Shown one piece after another: positions 1 through 11,636 of a DNA stretch of 64,000 nucleotides. The notes under the pieces are model-generated. The model was given only the letters and a program-made list of their open reading frames with translations. It was not told where the DNA came from and made no database searches. The stretch lies in assembly GCA_013400115.1 (NCBI GenBank), contig VXBP01004622.1, positions 62,001 through 126,000 on the forward strand. The letters run 5' to 3'. A program made the position numbers and the translations under genes. This DNA is from Rhinopomastus cyanomelas (taxonomy: Eukaryota > Chordata > Aves > Bucerotiformes > Rhinopomastidae). Position 1 is the first letter of the stretch; each line of letters begins with the position of its first letter.

Positions 1-767
1 ATGTGGGGTGTCTGCCCTCTGTTAGAGCAGTTGCGGTGTCCGTCGTGTTCTCAGTTGCCTGTTGCTAGGGACCTTGTCAGAAGGTGTGTCCAGAATTTTA
101 CAGGCAAATCTGTGATAGTTGTACCACGTCTCAGCGATCGCTGTCCTTTCTCAGGGTTTTTCTTCACTAGCCTGGTAGGGAGCCATTGCAATTAACTAGT
201 TGTCAGGCTAACCCCGCTTTGTTCACACAAACCTTTGATCATCTCTTTTGAGTTTCTTACAGAAGGCTGGAGGTGCTGCTGAGTCGTGTCTCATTTGGCA
301 TAGTTACAGGGACTCAGTTTGTCTTGAGAAAGGAAGTGTTTTCCCAACAGGCTGGTTGGTATCTCCCCAAAACAAGCCCATCCCACTGGGTTAGCTTTGA
401 ATAGCAAGTTGGGTAGATCTTATGTGATGGATTCCATCAGTACCTTGATGAAAAAGGCTTTGCGTAACTATAATGATGCTGTTTTGTAGGTGCGTAGCTT
501 TGCCAACACCAGTGTGTTTAAAGGTGTTTAAACTGATACTAAAAAGTTGAGGGAGCAGCAGAGCCTTGAATCAAGTATCTTAGCATCAAGTAAAACTCAG
601 GGCAGCTCTGGGGTTTGTTTGTCATTACTGAGTGAATGAAGCCAGACCTGTAGGTCCTGTTTGTTTAATAGGTGCATTTGGTGTGGGTGTGAGACAGTAT
701 CTGAGCTGTGGATAACAAACTCTGGGCAGTGATCTCTGCCATTTCAGTGACAGGTACCTTGTAAACT
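1..767. other. Gene-free flank, no feature recognised
   Basis: Unique-looking, moderately AT-rich DNA. The ORF that opens at base 1 has no recognisable domain and no splice context. I see no repeat or RNA gene here. Confidence 0.5.
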
Positions 768-1172
768 GGAGCATCTCCCTGAAGAGGAAAGGCTCAGGGA
801 GCTGGATCTCTTGAGCTTGGAGAAAAGGAGACTGAGGGGTGACCCTGTTAATGTTGATAAATATGGAAAGGGTGGGTGTCAGGAGGATGGAGCCAGGCTC
901 TGCTCAGTGGCACCCAATGATAGGACAAGGGGCAGAGGGTGTGAGCTGGAACAGAGGAGGTTCCACATCAATCAGAGAAGGAACTTCTTCATGGTGAGGG
1001 TGACAGAGCACTGAGACAGGCTGCCATGGGGGGCTGTGGAGTCTCCTTCTCCAGAGATGTTTAAAACCCACCTGGCTGTGTTCCTGTGCAACTTGATCTA
1101 GGGGATCCTGCTCTGGTGAGGAGAATTGGATTGGATAATCATTTGAGATCCCTTCCAATCCTGAACATTCTG
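768..1172 (+). mobile_element. CR1 LINE, 5'-truncated
   Basis: Sense-strand CR1 3' region. It contains the landmark GTGTCAGGAGGATGGAGCC, then the conserved block near CAGAGCACTGAGACAGGCTG, and ends in the CCCTTCCAATCCTGAACATT tail. It lies upstream of KCTD7 in gene-free DNA. Confidence 0.88.
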
Positions 1173-1591
1173 GGCCTCTGTGTTGATTTATGATGCAGTT
1201 AAAGATCTGCTTTAATGATTTTTTTATCGATGATGTTTTCTCGTCTGTTAATCTGGACCTAGATGTATTGAAAGTGGAATGGATGCATTTGCTTGGTTTT
1301 AAATAAGTAGCTTAGTTAAGTAAGTAATTATAATGTTACTTCTTTGACTTTAGTGAGAGGTTCAGCAAAGCAATGTTGTTTGTGGCTAGTTAATGATAAT
1401 GACTGCGTGTTCTTGAAGCTTCAAGAAGAGGATGTTCGGGTAGGTGCATATTCCTCGTGAAATGAAACAAACTGAAATGCAGAGACCCAAAATGCAGAAG
1501 GTTGTACATCAGCAAACTGGCCAGTGATCAGCTGGTGTTTTTCTTTTAGGAAGGATCTGTTCCCATCAGTGTTCTGCTCTTCCTCTGTTCC

Positions 1592-2042
1592 ATGTCTGTG
1601 GATGAACAGGAAGTGAAGCCTTATGAAGAGAGATTGAGAAAATGGGGACTTGTTAGTTTGGATGAAAAAGGGCTACGAGGGGATTTAATCACTCTCTCTA
1701 AATCCGTGAGGGCTGGGTGCCAGGAAGAAAGGAATCCTCTCTTTTCAGTGGCATCAGATAGGACAAGGGGTAATGGATGCCAGCTTGGACACAGGGAGTT
1801 TCACCTCAGTCTGAGGAAAAACTTCTCTACAGTCGGGCTTATTAGATATTGGAAGGGGTTGCCCAAGGAGGTTGTGAAGTCCCCTTCTCTGGAGATGTTT
1901 CAGACCCGGCTGGATGTGGTTTTGTGTAGTTGACTTAGGCTTTTTAGGTGGTTCTGATTCTGAGTGATTTGTGTCCTGCTTGAGCAGGAGGGTTGGACCT
2001 GATGGCCTTTAAAGGCCACTTCCAACTCAAATAAACTGTGTA
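1592..2042 (+). mobile_element. CR1 LINE, divergent copy
   Basis: Sense-strand CR1 body (AGGACAAGGGGTAATGGATG, TTGGAAGGGGTTGCC) with a tail reading GGTTGGACCTGATGGCCTTT. The tail differs from most copies here, so this is probably an older or different subfamily. A 113-codon open frame crosses it but is the usual CR1 3' pseudo-frame. Confidence 0.85.
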
Positions 2043-2401
2043 AATGTAGGGAAGAACTTAACTTCCTTTTAATGAGCATCAGAAAACAGGTTAAACTTGT
2101 TAGTGATCAGTCTTTTCATCTTACTGCCACTAATCTTTCTCTTGAAATCCTGTCCTAATTATGGGCCAAGATCTTGTATCATGAACCTCACTGTTCAGAT
2201 TGGTTTGTGTGAATGTTCCAGTGGCAAAGAAGGTTTTTAATCAAGAGCATAACACAACTAAGCGTTAATTCTGCTAGAAGTTCTTCTACAAGGTGTGTTC
2301 TCATGTGTTTGTTTGTGTCGTGCTGAAGGCAGAAGAATAATTCTGTTTTCTCAAAACTCTGCTTCTGTTGGGGAAGCGACACTTTTTGGTGCAGTGTCAA
2401 G

Positions 2402-3025
2402 TCATAGAACGGCCAGGGTTGGAAGGGACCTTAGAGATCACCCAGTTCCAACCCCCTGCACAGGTAGGGACACCTTCACTAGATCAGGTTACTGAGGGCT
2501 GCATTCAGCCTGGCCTTGAACACTTCCAGGGATGCGGCAGACACAGTTTCCTTGGGCAACCTGTTCCAGCATCTCAGCACCCTCACAGGAAAGAATTTGT
2601 TCCTCATGTCCAACCTCAATCTCACTTCTTCAAGTCTGTAACCCTTTCCCCTTGTCCTCTCACTACGCACCTGTGTCAAAAACCCTACCCCAGCTTTCTT
2701 GTAGCCCCCTTCAGATATTGGAAAGCAGCTATAACGTCACCTCAGAGCCTACTCTTCTCGAGGCTGAACAACCCCAACCTGCTCAGCCTGTCCTCACAGG
2801 GGAGGTGCTCCAGCCCTCTGATCATTTGAGTTACGCTCCTCTGGACACATTCCAAGAGCTCTGTCCTTCTGATGTGGAGGACTCCAGAACTGGACACAGT
2901 ACGCCAGGTGGGGTCCCAGCAGTGCACAGTAGAGGGGAAGAGTCACCTCCCATGACCAACTGTCACTGCTTCTTTGGATGCAGCCCAGGACATGGTTGGC
3001 CACCTGGGCCACAAGCGCACACTTG
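2402..3025 (-). mobile_element. CR1 LINE, long 3' copy
   Basis: Antisense CR1. It starts at the 3' end (CATAGAACGGCCAGGGTTGG) and runs into the region that reads as ACTCCAGAACTGGACACAGT and CCCAGGACATGGTTGGCCAC. At about 620 bp it is one of the longest copies in the window. Its tail differs from the dominant subfamily. Confidence 0.88.
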
Positions 3026-3461
3026 CAGGGTGAACCTACCCAGAACGTGTTCTGTGGTCCCTGTGATGTCCTTCATGGAGCTTAATTTTGCTTATTCAGA
3101 GTGTCAATTAAATGAAGTCAAAGCACTGGTGTCAGGTGATAGCTTTATAAATAACACATTCCCTGTCAGTAGAGACTCACACTTGATTGTGACTGTGATG
3201 AGAAGTTGTTTACCTCTGTAAAGGATCCTCCGTCAAGATAATCTTTCATTAGTGTTCGTCTGTGAGGCACAGTTGACTTGATTTGGTAATTGATAGTGTC
3301 AGAAAAAGGTGTTGTTTCAGAACAAATGTTAAAGTTGTTTCTAGGGTGTGGGCACTGGGAAGCCCTCCCATCCTTATTTATCTGCCTGAGCACTGCACTG
3401 TGGTGGGGAAATGATTGTGACGTGAAAACGCAGCTTTTGAGCTGTAGGGAAGAGAATGAAA

Positions 3462-4046
3462 TCACAGAATCACAGAACATCGGGGATTGGAAGGGACCTC
3501 AAAAGATCATCCAGTCCAATCCCCTTGACAGAGAAGGATCCCCTAGATCAAGTTGCACAGGAACACGTCCAGGCAGGTTTTAAACATCTCCAGAGAAGAT
3601 GACTCCACAACCTCCCTGGGCAGCCCCTTCCAGTGCTCTGTCACCCTCACCGGGAAGAAGTTCCTTCTCGTATTGATGTGGAACCTCCTCTGTTCCAGCT
3701 GACACCCATTGCCCCTTGTCCTATCACGAGATCTCAGTGAGAAGAGCCTGGCTCCGTCCTCCTGACACCCACCCTTTCCATATTTATCAACATTAACAGG
3801 GTCCCCCCTCAGTCTGCTTGTTTCCCAGCTCTTTTAGCCTTTCCTCATCATGGAGATGTTCCATTCCATCATCTTTGTGGCTCTGCTTTGGGATCTCTCC
3901 AGCAGTTCTGTGTCCTTCTGGAACTGAGGTGCCCAGAACTGGACACAGGACTCCAGATGTGGTCTCAGCAGGGCAGAGTAGAGGGGGGAGGATACCCCCT
4001 CTCAATCTACGAACCACCCACCTTCTGAAATACCCAGCTTGAACTG
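3462..4046 (-). mobile_element. CR1 LINE
   Basis: Antisense copy starting with ATCACAGAATCACAGAACAT and GGGATTGGAAGGGACCTC, the dominant subfamily tail in this window. It extends to the block CCCAGAACTGGACACAGGAC. Confidence 0.9.
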
Positions 4047-4879
4047 AGACAAACCTCTTCACAAGCTGCAGGTTGAAATCTCTGAATCTTGTCAGTGCCT
4101 ATGGCCTGGGTTTAGCAGGATGCTAAAAGTAAATTCACCTCCAGGTTTTGGTGGAAGGGGCTATGTTCCCTCCCTCAGAACGTGGAGGGTTAGATGTGGT
4201 GATTTCACTAAAGAGTCTCTTTTGACCAGAACATCATCCCAGTTCTGTCTGGGTTCATGTTGAGCTGGCAGTGTTTCCTGCAAGAGCCCAGCTCTCCAGG
4301 CAGCCTGACGATGAGCACAGCGACTGTATGGGCAGAGTAAAAGGCAGAATAATTAATGCCGTTCACATTTTATGTCCTTTAATTTGCTTTTGATTGAAGC
4401 AGCCTTTGTGAAACACTGACGTAGTCAGCAAATGCACGTACTGGATGTGGGCACCCTCCTGCTCTTTGCCTGTGTTACAGTGATTCAGGAGAAGGAGCTC
4501 GCAGGGTTAAAGAGCTAGGAAAAGCCTCCAGTGTGGAACGTTTTGTCAGGATGTTGTGATGCCCCTGGAGCCCCCACGGCCACCCAGTTCACAGAGGTAC
4601 ATTATACTGGACCAGCGGGGGTTCTAGTGTTTCCTGCTGGGCTCTTTCAGTTATTTTTATAACGCAGCTTACTGTCTGCCCATCTGGTTGCAGACGGGCT
4701 GCGAGAGCTTTGCACTTGCTGCTGCCACGCAGGTTTTTTCCGTACAGGGGAGGAAATTCGATAACGAGCAGTAAATGCTGGCTGTAACCGCAGACAGAAA
4801 CACTCTCCTGTGTGTCCGGTGTGTCTGTGCCCGGTGCGAGGTGACCCACGGGCAGGGAAACGCCTGCTCGCTCCCCCCT
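4047..4879. other. KCTD7 upstream flank
   Basis: No gene or repeat recognised. Base composition becomes steadily richer in GC towards the KCTD7 promoter. Confidence 0.4.
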
Positions 4880-5494
4880 GTTGGGAACCCCCCGTTCTTA
4901 TCTGCCAGGCAGCGCCAGAGCGGCGCAGGAGCCCCTGGAGCGCCTGTCACCGAGCAGAGGCGGCTCCGATCCGCTTGTGCGGCTGAAGGTGATGCCCTGG
5001 CAGCGGGACTCCGGGCGGTGCACAGCGCGGGGCCAATGGCAGCCCGCATTTCAGGCCGTGCTTCTGCAGAGGGCCTATTGCGATGGGCGAGGTGGAGCAG
5101 TGGCCACCCAAATTCCCCCAGCAAATGGTATTTTGCTGCAAAAGCGTGGCAGAGCCAATCATGCACTGCACTGTGCAGCCAATGGACGCCGGGCTCTTAC
5201 CCAGCCACTGGCAGAGGCTCTGTGGCTGCAGGACCTCGGTGCAGCGCTGCGTCCGTGCAGCGGCAGCCCTCGGCGAGTGTGTGCCTCAGCGCTGCCGGCC
5301 TCCTTGCTGTGATTCATTTCCCAGTAACAGCAGTGCTGCTGTAAATGAGCGGCGAGCGGCCGGGGAGCGACGTGCCCTGCCCGCCACGTGATCGGCAGCT
5401 GGTGGGGCGAGCGCCGAGGTAATTCGGGTCTGGTTTCCCACTTAGCATTGCCACGGCTGCCTACCCAGCAGACCTGCTCACGAGAGCCAGAGGG
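4880..5494 (+). promoter_or_regulatory. KCTD7: KCTD7 promoter and 5' UTR
   Basis: GC-rich, CpG-containing DNA directly upstream of the KCTD7 start codon. Three CCAAT boxes in the same orientation lie at 5033-5037, 5155-5159 and 5179-5183, a typical TATA-less NF-Y arrangement. A CACGTG E-box sits at 5385-5390, about 105 bases before the ATG. I cannot place the transcription start exactly; it is probably between about 5200 and 5400. Long open frames on both strands here are products of high GC content. Confidence 0.7.
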
Positions 5495-5638
5495 ATGGTG
5501 GTAGTTACGGGGCAGAACAAAGTGAGTGGAAACCCGGATGATGCCATGTCGAGCTCAGATGCGGAGGATGATTTCCAAGAGCCAGCCACTCCTACTGCAA
5601 CCCAGGCAGGGCAAGCACTACCTCTGCTGCCTCAGCAG
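5495..5638 (+). CDS. KCTD7: KCTD7 coding exon 1
   Basis: 48 codons, ending phase 0 at CAGCAG|GTAAGA. The exon carries the acidic leader containing SSSDAEDDFQEP. A second in-frame Met is codon 18. Confidence 0.95.
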
Positions 5639-8600
5639 GTAAGAGCTCTCTGGTACTGCTCATGTGATAAGGTCCAGTTCCTGCAGCACCTACTGCTCAG
5701 GTGCCAGAGAATTCAGGATTTCTTTGCCGGAGTATTTATGGGTATCCGGTGCAGTTGCCATTGTAGCAGCCAACGGCTCAATAAAACCCAGTCCCTTCAT
5801 TTTATTCGAGTAGCTTGGCAGCATTACTTGGAGTTTCCATCCGTGTTTGGACTTTACGAATACAGGGGTTTATTCTGGCACCAAGGCAGCCTAAGGTGTG
5901 CCATGAAGATTTTAGGCCTGTAAAATACAGAATCACCGAGGGGCTCCAGAGGAGAGTGTAACAGCGTGGTGTAAGGGAACCAGTAGAGTAGCAGCCAAGT
6001 TATTGAGGCCAGAGGTTGGCCTGACATTTCCTCCTGTGGGGGTGTGGGGGTTGTGTGTAGGGGTGGGGAGGATGTTTTGTTTTGTTCTTTCCTTAAAAGG
6101 GCCGAGAGGAGGCGTTCATGCTCTGATGAATATCTGATATTAAAGCTGAATGATTACTGCTGCTACAGCTTTCCGACTGCAATTAAAACATTCGCTGATT
6201 GCACACAGAAGTCAGCCAAAGTGTTCCGGTTGTTAACCCTTGAACCTCCCTGTTTTGTGGTGACAGGCCGGGAAAGAAGCATCTGTTTGGACCAAGTCGT
6301 GTCACAGTGGCAAGGACTGTGTGCTGTGTCCTCTGAAAGCTGAGCCCCTTTTGGCCTGAACGTGTCTGCCCAGGACCACGGGCTCATTTCTGATGTGGTT
6401 GTTTTTGCAGTTTCCAGAAGTCGTTCCACTAAACGTAGGAGGGATGCATTTTACAACGAGGCTGTCAACACTGCGACGTTATGAGGACACAATGTTGGCG
6501 GCAATGTTCAGTGGAAGACACTACATCCCAACAGATGCTGAAGGCAGATACTTTATTGACAGAGATGGCACCTACTTTGGGTAGGTACAGTGTCCTCACT
6601 AATGCCCTGTAAAACCTCTTACTGAGCAAAATTGCTTCTAAGGAAAAATAAGTTGTAATGTTGTCTTTCCCTCCTACTTAAAATCCTATTTGTGTGGTAG
6701 GTAAATGTGACTCGCTGGCCTCCTCACCCTCAAAACATCTCGAGAAATGAGTATATTGCAATAAACCCCTGCTTGTTTTGCTCTGAAGGCTTTACAAGTA
6801 ATTGTTTGTGCGTTGTCTCTCCTAGAGAGGGATTTTGAATCAAACTAACCATGATCTTACTCTGCTTGAGTTGCTGTGAGGGTGCTAGAAGAGGCAGCAG
6901 GGGTCATGGGCTTTGCTCAAAGCATACTTTGCAAAGGGACTCACATTTCTTGCTCCTCCTGTGATGTTAGATCTTGGCTGGACTTGATGATCTTAGAGGT
7001 CTTTTTCAGCCTCGATCCTTCTGTGATTCTGTGACACTTCCTTAATCTCTTCCGCAGAGAAGGACTGAATTGTTCTCAAAGCGTTTTAGTCTGGCACAGA
7101 TGTGGATTAAGCCTCTTGATTTATTGGAAACTAATTGTTTCTTTACATTTGGCAGTTTGGAAGTGCCCGCTGCTTTGTTGAAAAATCACTTTGTGATGTT
7201 ATCAGCAGGAATTCAAAACAGAGCTGGAAGAGAGCGCCAAGTTGGCACGGGCTGTGTTTGTTGACATTCTAATGAAGATAGCAGCAGGGCTTGTTGTATT
7301 TTATATGGTCAGTAATAGTGCTGTTGGTTAATGCTTCAGAGTGATTCCCTGTTAAAGATCTTGTAGCTCAACAGTGTTTCAGAACTGCAAGGGAATGTTC
7401 TCGCGCATGTTGTTGTTGTAACGCACGCTAACTGTTGTTATTACACACAGAATCACAGGACATGAGGGCTTGGAAGGGACCTCAAAAGATCATCCAGTCC
7501 AATCCCCCTGCCAGAGCAGGATCCCCTAGATCAAGTCGCACAGGAGCATGTCCAGGCAGGTTTTAAACATCTCCAGAGAAGGAGACTCCACAACCCATGC
7601 TCTGTCACCCTCACTGGGAAGAAGCTCCTTCTCATATTGATGTGGAACCTCAACTAACACACGCTAACTAACAAGTGTTTGTGGCCCTGATCCTGTGCAG
7701 AAAACAGCTTTGCAAACACCCCATCCATTCCGTGACAGTCCTGGTTCTGTGTGGGATGAAATGTCCCTATGATTTTCCAAGAGAATGGAAGATTCTTTTG
7801 TCACAGCCCTAAACTTGAAATACAGCAGGTACACCTCTTTCTCATTAAACGCTGTGTCCTCTTCTTTTTTTAAGTGGTTAGTCTGTCTCTGTCTTTTTGT
7901 TTCAAATACTGGGGTGCTTTTGGTTGGGTTTTTTTTGAGTGAGTTTGACATTAACAGAGGCAAAATGTGAAGTGGTGACTTGGAACCAGGAATGCTGCAA
8001 ATGCTTTTAAAAGCCTGTGTTGGAGATGTGACTCACCTTCGTTTCAGTCCCTGCCTGAGCCTCAGGATTTCTGTCTCAGTAGAATAAACGATGGATATTC
8101 AGCGTTTCCTCTCCTTTCCCCTCGGTTTTGGCAGAGATGTTTTACTTAATAATAATGTTGCCCTTTATTTTTTTAGAGACATCCTTAACTTTCTGCGATC
8201 TGGTGACCTGCCACCAAGAGAACGCGTGAGGTCAGTTTACAAGGAAGCTCAGTATTATTCCATAGGACCGTTGCTAGACAATCTAGAGGATATCCAGCCT
8301 CTGAAAGGAGAGAAGGTTAGACAAGCTTTCCTGGGCCTAATGCCGTATTACAAAGGTAAATAAACCAAGTAGTACTGATGCTCTCTTCTGGTGGGATTCG
8401 AGTGGTGTATGTGGCACTCTCAGGTCTGCGTTCACCTTTCAAACTATTTCCATGGTACTGGAGAAGTTTCTTACGTCCCTTTCACGCTCTGTAAGTTTTT
8501 GAGGTGTCCCCATCAGATCTGTTCCTGCTGCATCCAAGGAGCTGAATCTTTGTGCTGACTTTAAAGGGAGCAGCGAGATCTAGGCCATGGCACACAAGGC

Positions 8601-9251
8601 TTGTTATTAAATGAGCAGGTTTCTCTGCCTCTGTACTTGTTCCATTAGGACCTGCACTTGAATAAATACGGGCAGAGAGTAAAGATGCCCAGCCCACAAG
8701 ATAACTGGGATTGATGTAATTACTACACTTGCTACCTGCAACCCTCCATTGTTGCTAGCGTTAAGAATAACTTGTGAAGCACTGAAGGAATTTGTTTCGT
8801 GCTAAAGAATTGCACCTTTGGTTTTTTACTTCGTTATCAACTTTTCATTGATTTAGCTTGTTGGGGTTTTTTAGACCACTTGGAACGGATAATCGAAATC
8901 GCGAAGCTCCGAGCCATGCAACGAAAGGCAAGGTTTGCCAAGCTGAAGGTCTGTGTCTTCAAGGAGGAGATGCCCATCACCCCCTACGAGTGCCCGCATT
9001 TCAACTCGCTGCGTTTCGAGAGGAGCGAAAGCGAGACAAAGCTATTTGAGCACCACTGCGAGGTAGACGTGTCTTTTGGTCCCTGGGAGGCTGTGGCTGA
9101 CGTGTACGATCTCCTGCACTGTATTGTGACAGACCTGTCCGACAGAGGGATAACTGTGGATCACCAGTGTATCGGGGTGTGCGATAAACACCTGATAAAC
9201 CACTATTACTGCAAGCGCCCTATCTATGAATTCAAGATCACTTGGTGGTGA
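5495..9251 (+). CDS. KCTD7: KCTD7, BTB/POZ adaptor of CUL3 ligase (four coding exons)
   Basis: The joined exons 5495-5638, 6411-6580, 8177-8355 and 8875-9251 total 870 nt, or 289 aa plus stop, which is the human length. Exon junction phases are 0, 2 and 1, and all introns are GT-AG. The start ATG has G at -3 and at +4, and the protein opens MVVVTG like the orthologue. A short acidic, serine-rich leader precedes the BTB/T1 domain at about residues 51-149 (PLNVGGMHFTTRLSTL, then FIDRDGTYFG and FLRSGDLPPRERV). The C-terminal half includes VCVFKEEMPITPYECP and ends YEFKITWW. Family knowledge: KCTD7 is a cytosolic substrate adaptor for cullin-3 and affects neuronal potassium balance. Human loss causes progressive myoclonic epilepsy/CLN14. 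No exon is disrupted. Its introns hold two CR1 fragments (6962-7034 and 7448-7655). Confidence 0.96.
6411..6580 (+). CDS. KCTD7: KCTD7 coding exon 2
   Basis: The acceptor is GTTTTTGCAG and the donor GG|GTAGGT, ending in phase 2. It encodes the first half of the BTB domain, from FPEVVPLNVGG to RDGTYF. Confidence 0.95.
6962..7034 (+). mobile_element. CR1 LINE 3' tip
   Basis: About 70 bases of a sense CR1 tail (GGACTTGATGATCTTAGAGG) ending in TGTGATTCTGTGA. It lies in KCTD7 intron 2. Confidence 0.75.
7448..7655 (-). mobile_element. CR1 LINE fragment
   Basis: Antisense copy with GGCTTGGAAGGGACCTCAAA and CCAGGCAGGTTTTAAACATC, truncated near the GATGTGGAACCTC block. It lies in KCTD7 intron 2. Confidence 0.88.
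8177..8355 (+). CDS. KCTD7: KCTD7 coding exon 3
   Basis: The acceptor is TTATTTTTTTAG and the exon opens in phase 2, with the split Gly codon GG|A. It encodes DILNFLRSGDLPPRERV through FLGLMPYYK. The donor is AAAG|GTAAAT, phase 1. Confidence 0.95.
8875..9251 (+). CDS. KCTD7: KCTD7 coding exon 4 (terminal)
   Basis: The acceptor is GGGGTTTTTTAG and a split Asp codon (G|AC) starts the exon. It encodes HLERIIEIAKLRAMQRKARF to the terminal EFKITWW and TGA at 9249-9251. Confidence 0.96.
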
Positions 9252-10221
9252 GTTGTGTCGGCCAGGACGGCGCAGGACTTGTAGATGACAGTTGTTTTTA
9301 CTGTTTTTGCAAGGTGTCTCTGGAAACGCGTTGCTGCTAGCTGACCTGGGACTCACTCTGCTGAAGTGTTGGCTAATGCTTAGCTGCCCAGCAAAAGGGA
9401 ACCTGTTACAGGGGTTGCGAGACCCCTGAAATCTTGAAAAACCAGCCTGAAATGAGACTTGTTGGCTCAGGTACCTTCACGAGGCACAAAACAGAAACCA
9501 CTTCATGGGAGTTACGGAACGGAGCGTCTAACATCTTTTAAAAGGTGCCACCTGCCATTTGGCTTGAGTTTGGAGACTGCAGAGTGGGTACTGCAGATCT
9601 CACCCGCGTTCCTATAAAGCCGGGGTGCTAATAGTGCTGACAGATCGCAGGATTCGGTTGTACCCACTAAGAAATGTTGTAGTCACTACCGACCACTTTA
9701 TAGAATCGAGTTAACACCCAGCACAGAGATTCTGGAGACGTAATTTTGATATAATAGATAATTTAAACCAACCCCATTCCCTGTATATTATTGTCACAAC
9801 TAAGCTATACTTCTTTTTCTTTTTAAATGAAGACTCTACATTGCGACCTAGAATATATTTAAATTATTTCCATCGTTATGAAAAGGAATAGCAGGAGTGG
9901 AATACATTCCTTAACGCTTTTAGGAATGATAACTGTTCATGGAAGACTTGTGCCTGTTTTTAGCCTTAGAATTTCTACATGTTTACAGTACCTACACAAA
10001 AAGAAGCTCTATAGAATCAGGTTATTTACAAGGCTTTTGGTAAACGAGAAAACCCTATCCTTGTGTTCCTATTAGCAGAAGTAAGAGGAATATTTATTGT
10101 CTATTCTTTTATTACTGACTCTTTTTACAGTCTGTGATATTAAACCTTTGTTCTAGAGTTAGAGTCAAACAATGATACTAGACAAGTGCTTCCATCACCT
10201 GGCCTTCTTCAGACAATTAAA
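9252..10221 (+). other. KCTD7: KCTD7 3' UTR (approximate)
   Basis: Repeat-free, AT-rich DNA after the stop codon, before the next CR1 at 10379. Its extent is inferred from candidate polyadenylation signals and not from transcript data. Confidence 0.5.
10139..10144 (+). terminator. KCTD7: Candidate KCTD7 polyadenylation signal
   Basis: ATTAAA hexamer about 890 bases after the stop. A second ATTAAA lies at 10216-10221 and is followed by a GT-rich stretch (CTTGGTGGTGAC). I cannot tell which, if either, is used. Confidence 0.3.
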
Positions 10222-10378
10222 TCTCATTTTAAACCTTGGTGGTGACCCTTCCTCATGTCATATCAGGAAAAAAGATTCAACCTTCACGTTCAAATAGGTG
10301 TCCAGTTGTAAACCACCACATCCAGGTAGTGTGTCTCTTTCCACACTGAAAGGCAGCCATTGCAGAATCATTTCCTTT

Positions 10379-10556
10379 TCACAGAATCACAGAATATTGG
10401 GGATTGGAAGGGACTTTGAATGACCATCTAGTCCAATCCCCCTGCCGGAGCAGGACCACCTAGACCAAGTGGCACAGGAACACGTCCAGGCGGGTTTTAA
10501 ATGTCTCCGGAGAAGGAGACTCCACAACCCCCCTGGGCAGCCCCTTCCAATGCTCT
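10379..10556 (-). mobile_element. CR1 LINE fragment
   Basis: Antisense copy starting TCACAGAATCACAGAATATT and carrying GGATTGGAAGGGACTTTGAA. It is truncated after CAGCCCCTTCCAATGCTCT. Confidence 0.9.
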
Positions 10557-10924
10557 ATTTCAAAAGATAATTGTTTCATTCTAACTTCTTTTAGAAGAAC
10601 CCACTTGAAGTTGGCCTCAGAATAATCCTAAGGAGAGAGGGAAAGTAAATGCTTGCGCATTGCATTCCGTTGGGTTAGTTAATCCAAGAGTATTGCTTAA
10701 ACAGTTTTTGACCAAAACACTTCAGCAATGAGTTAATTACAGTGATCAGAATTCGCTGTTAGTGGAAGTACTTTTTAGAATGATTCTAAAGACTCGATAG
10801 TCAGATTGTCTTGCAAAAAATGGTTGGAATCATCACGCTATCATGACCTAAATGCAGGGATTTTTAGGTAATTATCTCTCTGAGGTGGGGGCAGATAGCT
10901 GTGATGGTCTCTTTTCAAATGTTT

Positions 10925-11092
10925 CAGAATCACAGAACATTAGGGATTGGAAGGGACCTCAAAAAATCATCCAGTCCAATCCCCCTGCCACAGCAGGATC
11001 ACCTAGAGTAAGTCACACAGGAACACATCCAGGCAGGTCTTAAACCTCTCCAGTGCAGGAGACTCCACAACCCCCCTGTGCAGCCACTTCTA
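10925..11092 (-). mobile_element. CR1 LINE fragment
   Basis: Antisense copy of the dominant subfamily (GAACATTAGGGATTGGAAGG), about 170 bp, truncated just after the ACTCCACAACCCCCCTG block. Confidence 0.9.
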
Positions 11093-11433
11093 CTTTACTC
11101 ATTGTCAAGTGCAGAGTTTGAAGGCCAGAGTTTCAAATTTGGAAAGGAGGAAACTGTGTGCATTTGGATCTTGATTTTGGTTGATTTGCATTGCTTCCTT
11201 GCCCTTTGTGGTACCAGCTGTACTTGTGTTTGACAAGCCCAAAGTCAAAGATCAGTAAAGTTTCCCTAAGATGAGAGGAAGTTTGCACAACATCTTTGCT
11301 ACTCTGCTGGCTTCGGTTTTATTGTGTTTTGTTCCAGAGAATCTGAACCCACAAACCACAGTTTCCAATAAAATTACAGAACATCTTAAAGGTGAGGTTT
11401 GGCTGCCTGTAGGCTTCAGATGTTTGTGTTTCG

Positions 11434-11542
11434 AATCACAGAATTACTGAGGCTGGAAGAGCCCTCTGAGCTCCTCCAGCCCAACCCTTGACCTAACATC
11501 ACCAGTGCCTAGGCCAGTGCACTTAGGCCCACAGCCAGCCTG
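11434..11542 (-). mobile_element. CR1 LINE fragment, different subfamily
   Basis: Antisense CR1 tail of another type (GAGGCTGGAAGAGCCCTCTG, CAGCCCAACCCTTGACCTAA). It directly abuts another CR1 3' end. Confidence 0.8.
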
Positions 11543-11636
11543 TCACAGAACCATAGAATCATTAGGGATTGGAAGGGACCTTGAAAGATCATCTAGTTCA
11601 ATCCCCCTGCCACAGCAGGATCACCTAGACCAAGTC
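11543..11636 (-). mobile_element. CR1 LINE 3' fragment
   Basis: Dominant-subfamily tail (ATTAGGGATTGGAAGGGACC), only about 95 bp, interrupted by a third CR1 3' end at 11637. Confidence 0.85.

Noticed and set aside
2368..3221. Plus-strand ORFs of 153 and 229 aa
   Set aside because: They read through the antisense CR1 copy at 2402-3025. Similar pseudo-frames occur in the other CR1 copies.
4669..5391. Long overlapping ORFs on both strands (up to 189 aa) at the KCTD7 promoter
   Set aside because: They sit in CpG-rich DNA where stop codons are rare, overlap each other in several frames and show no domain.
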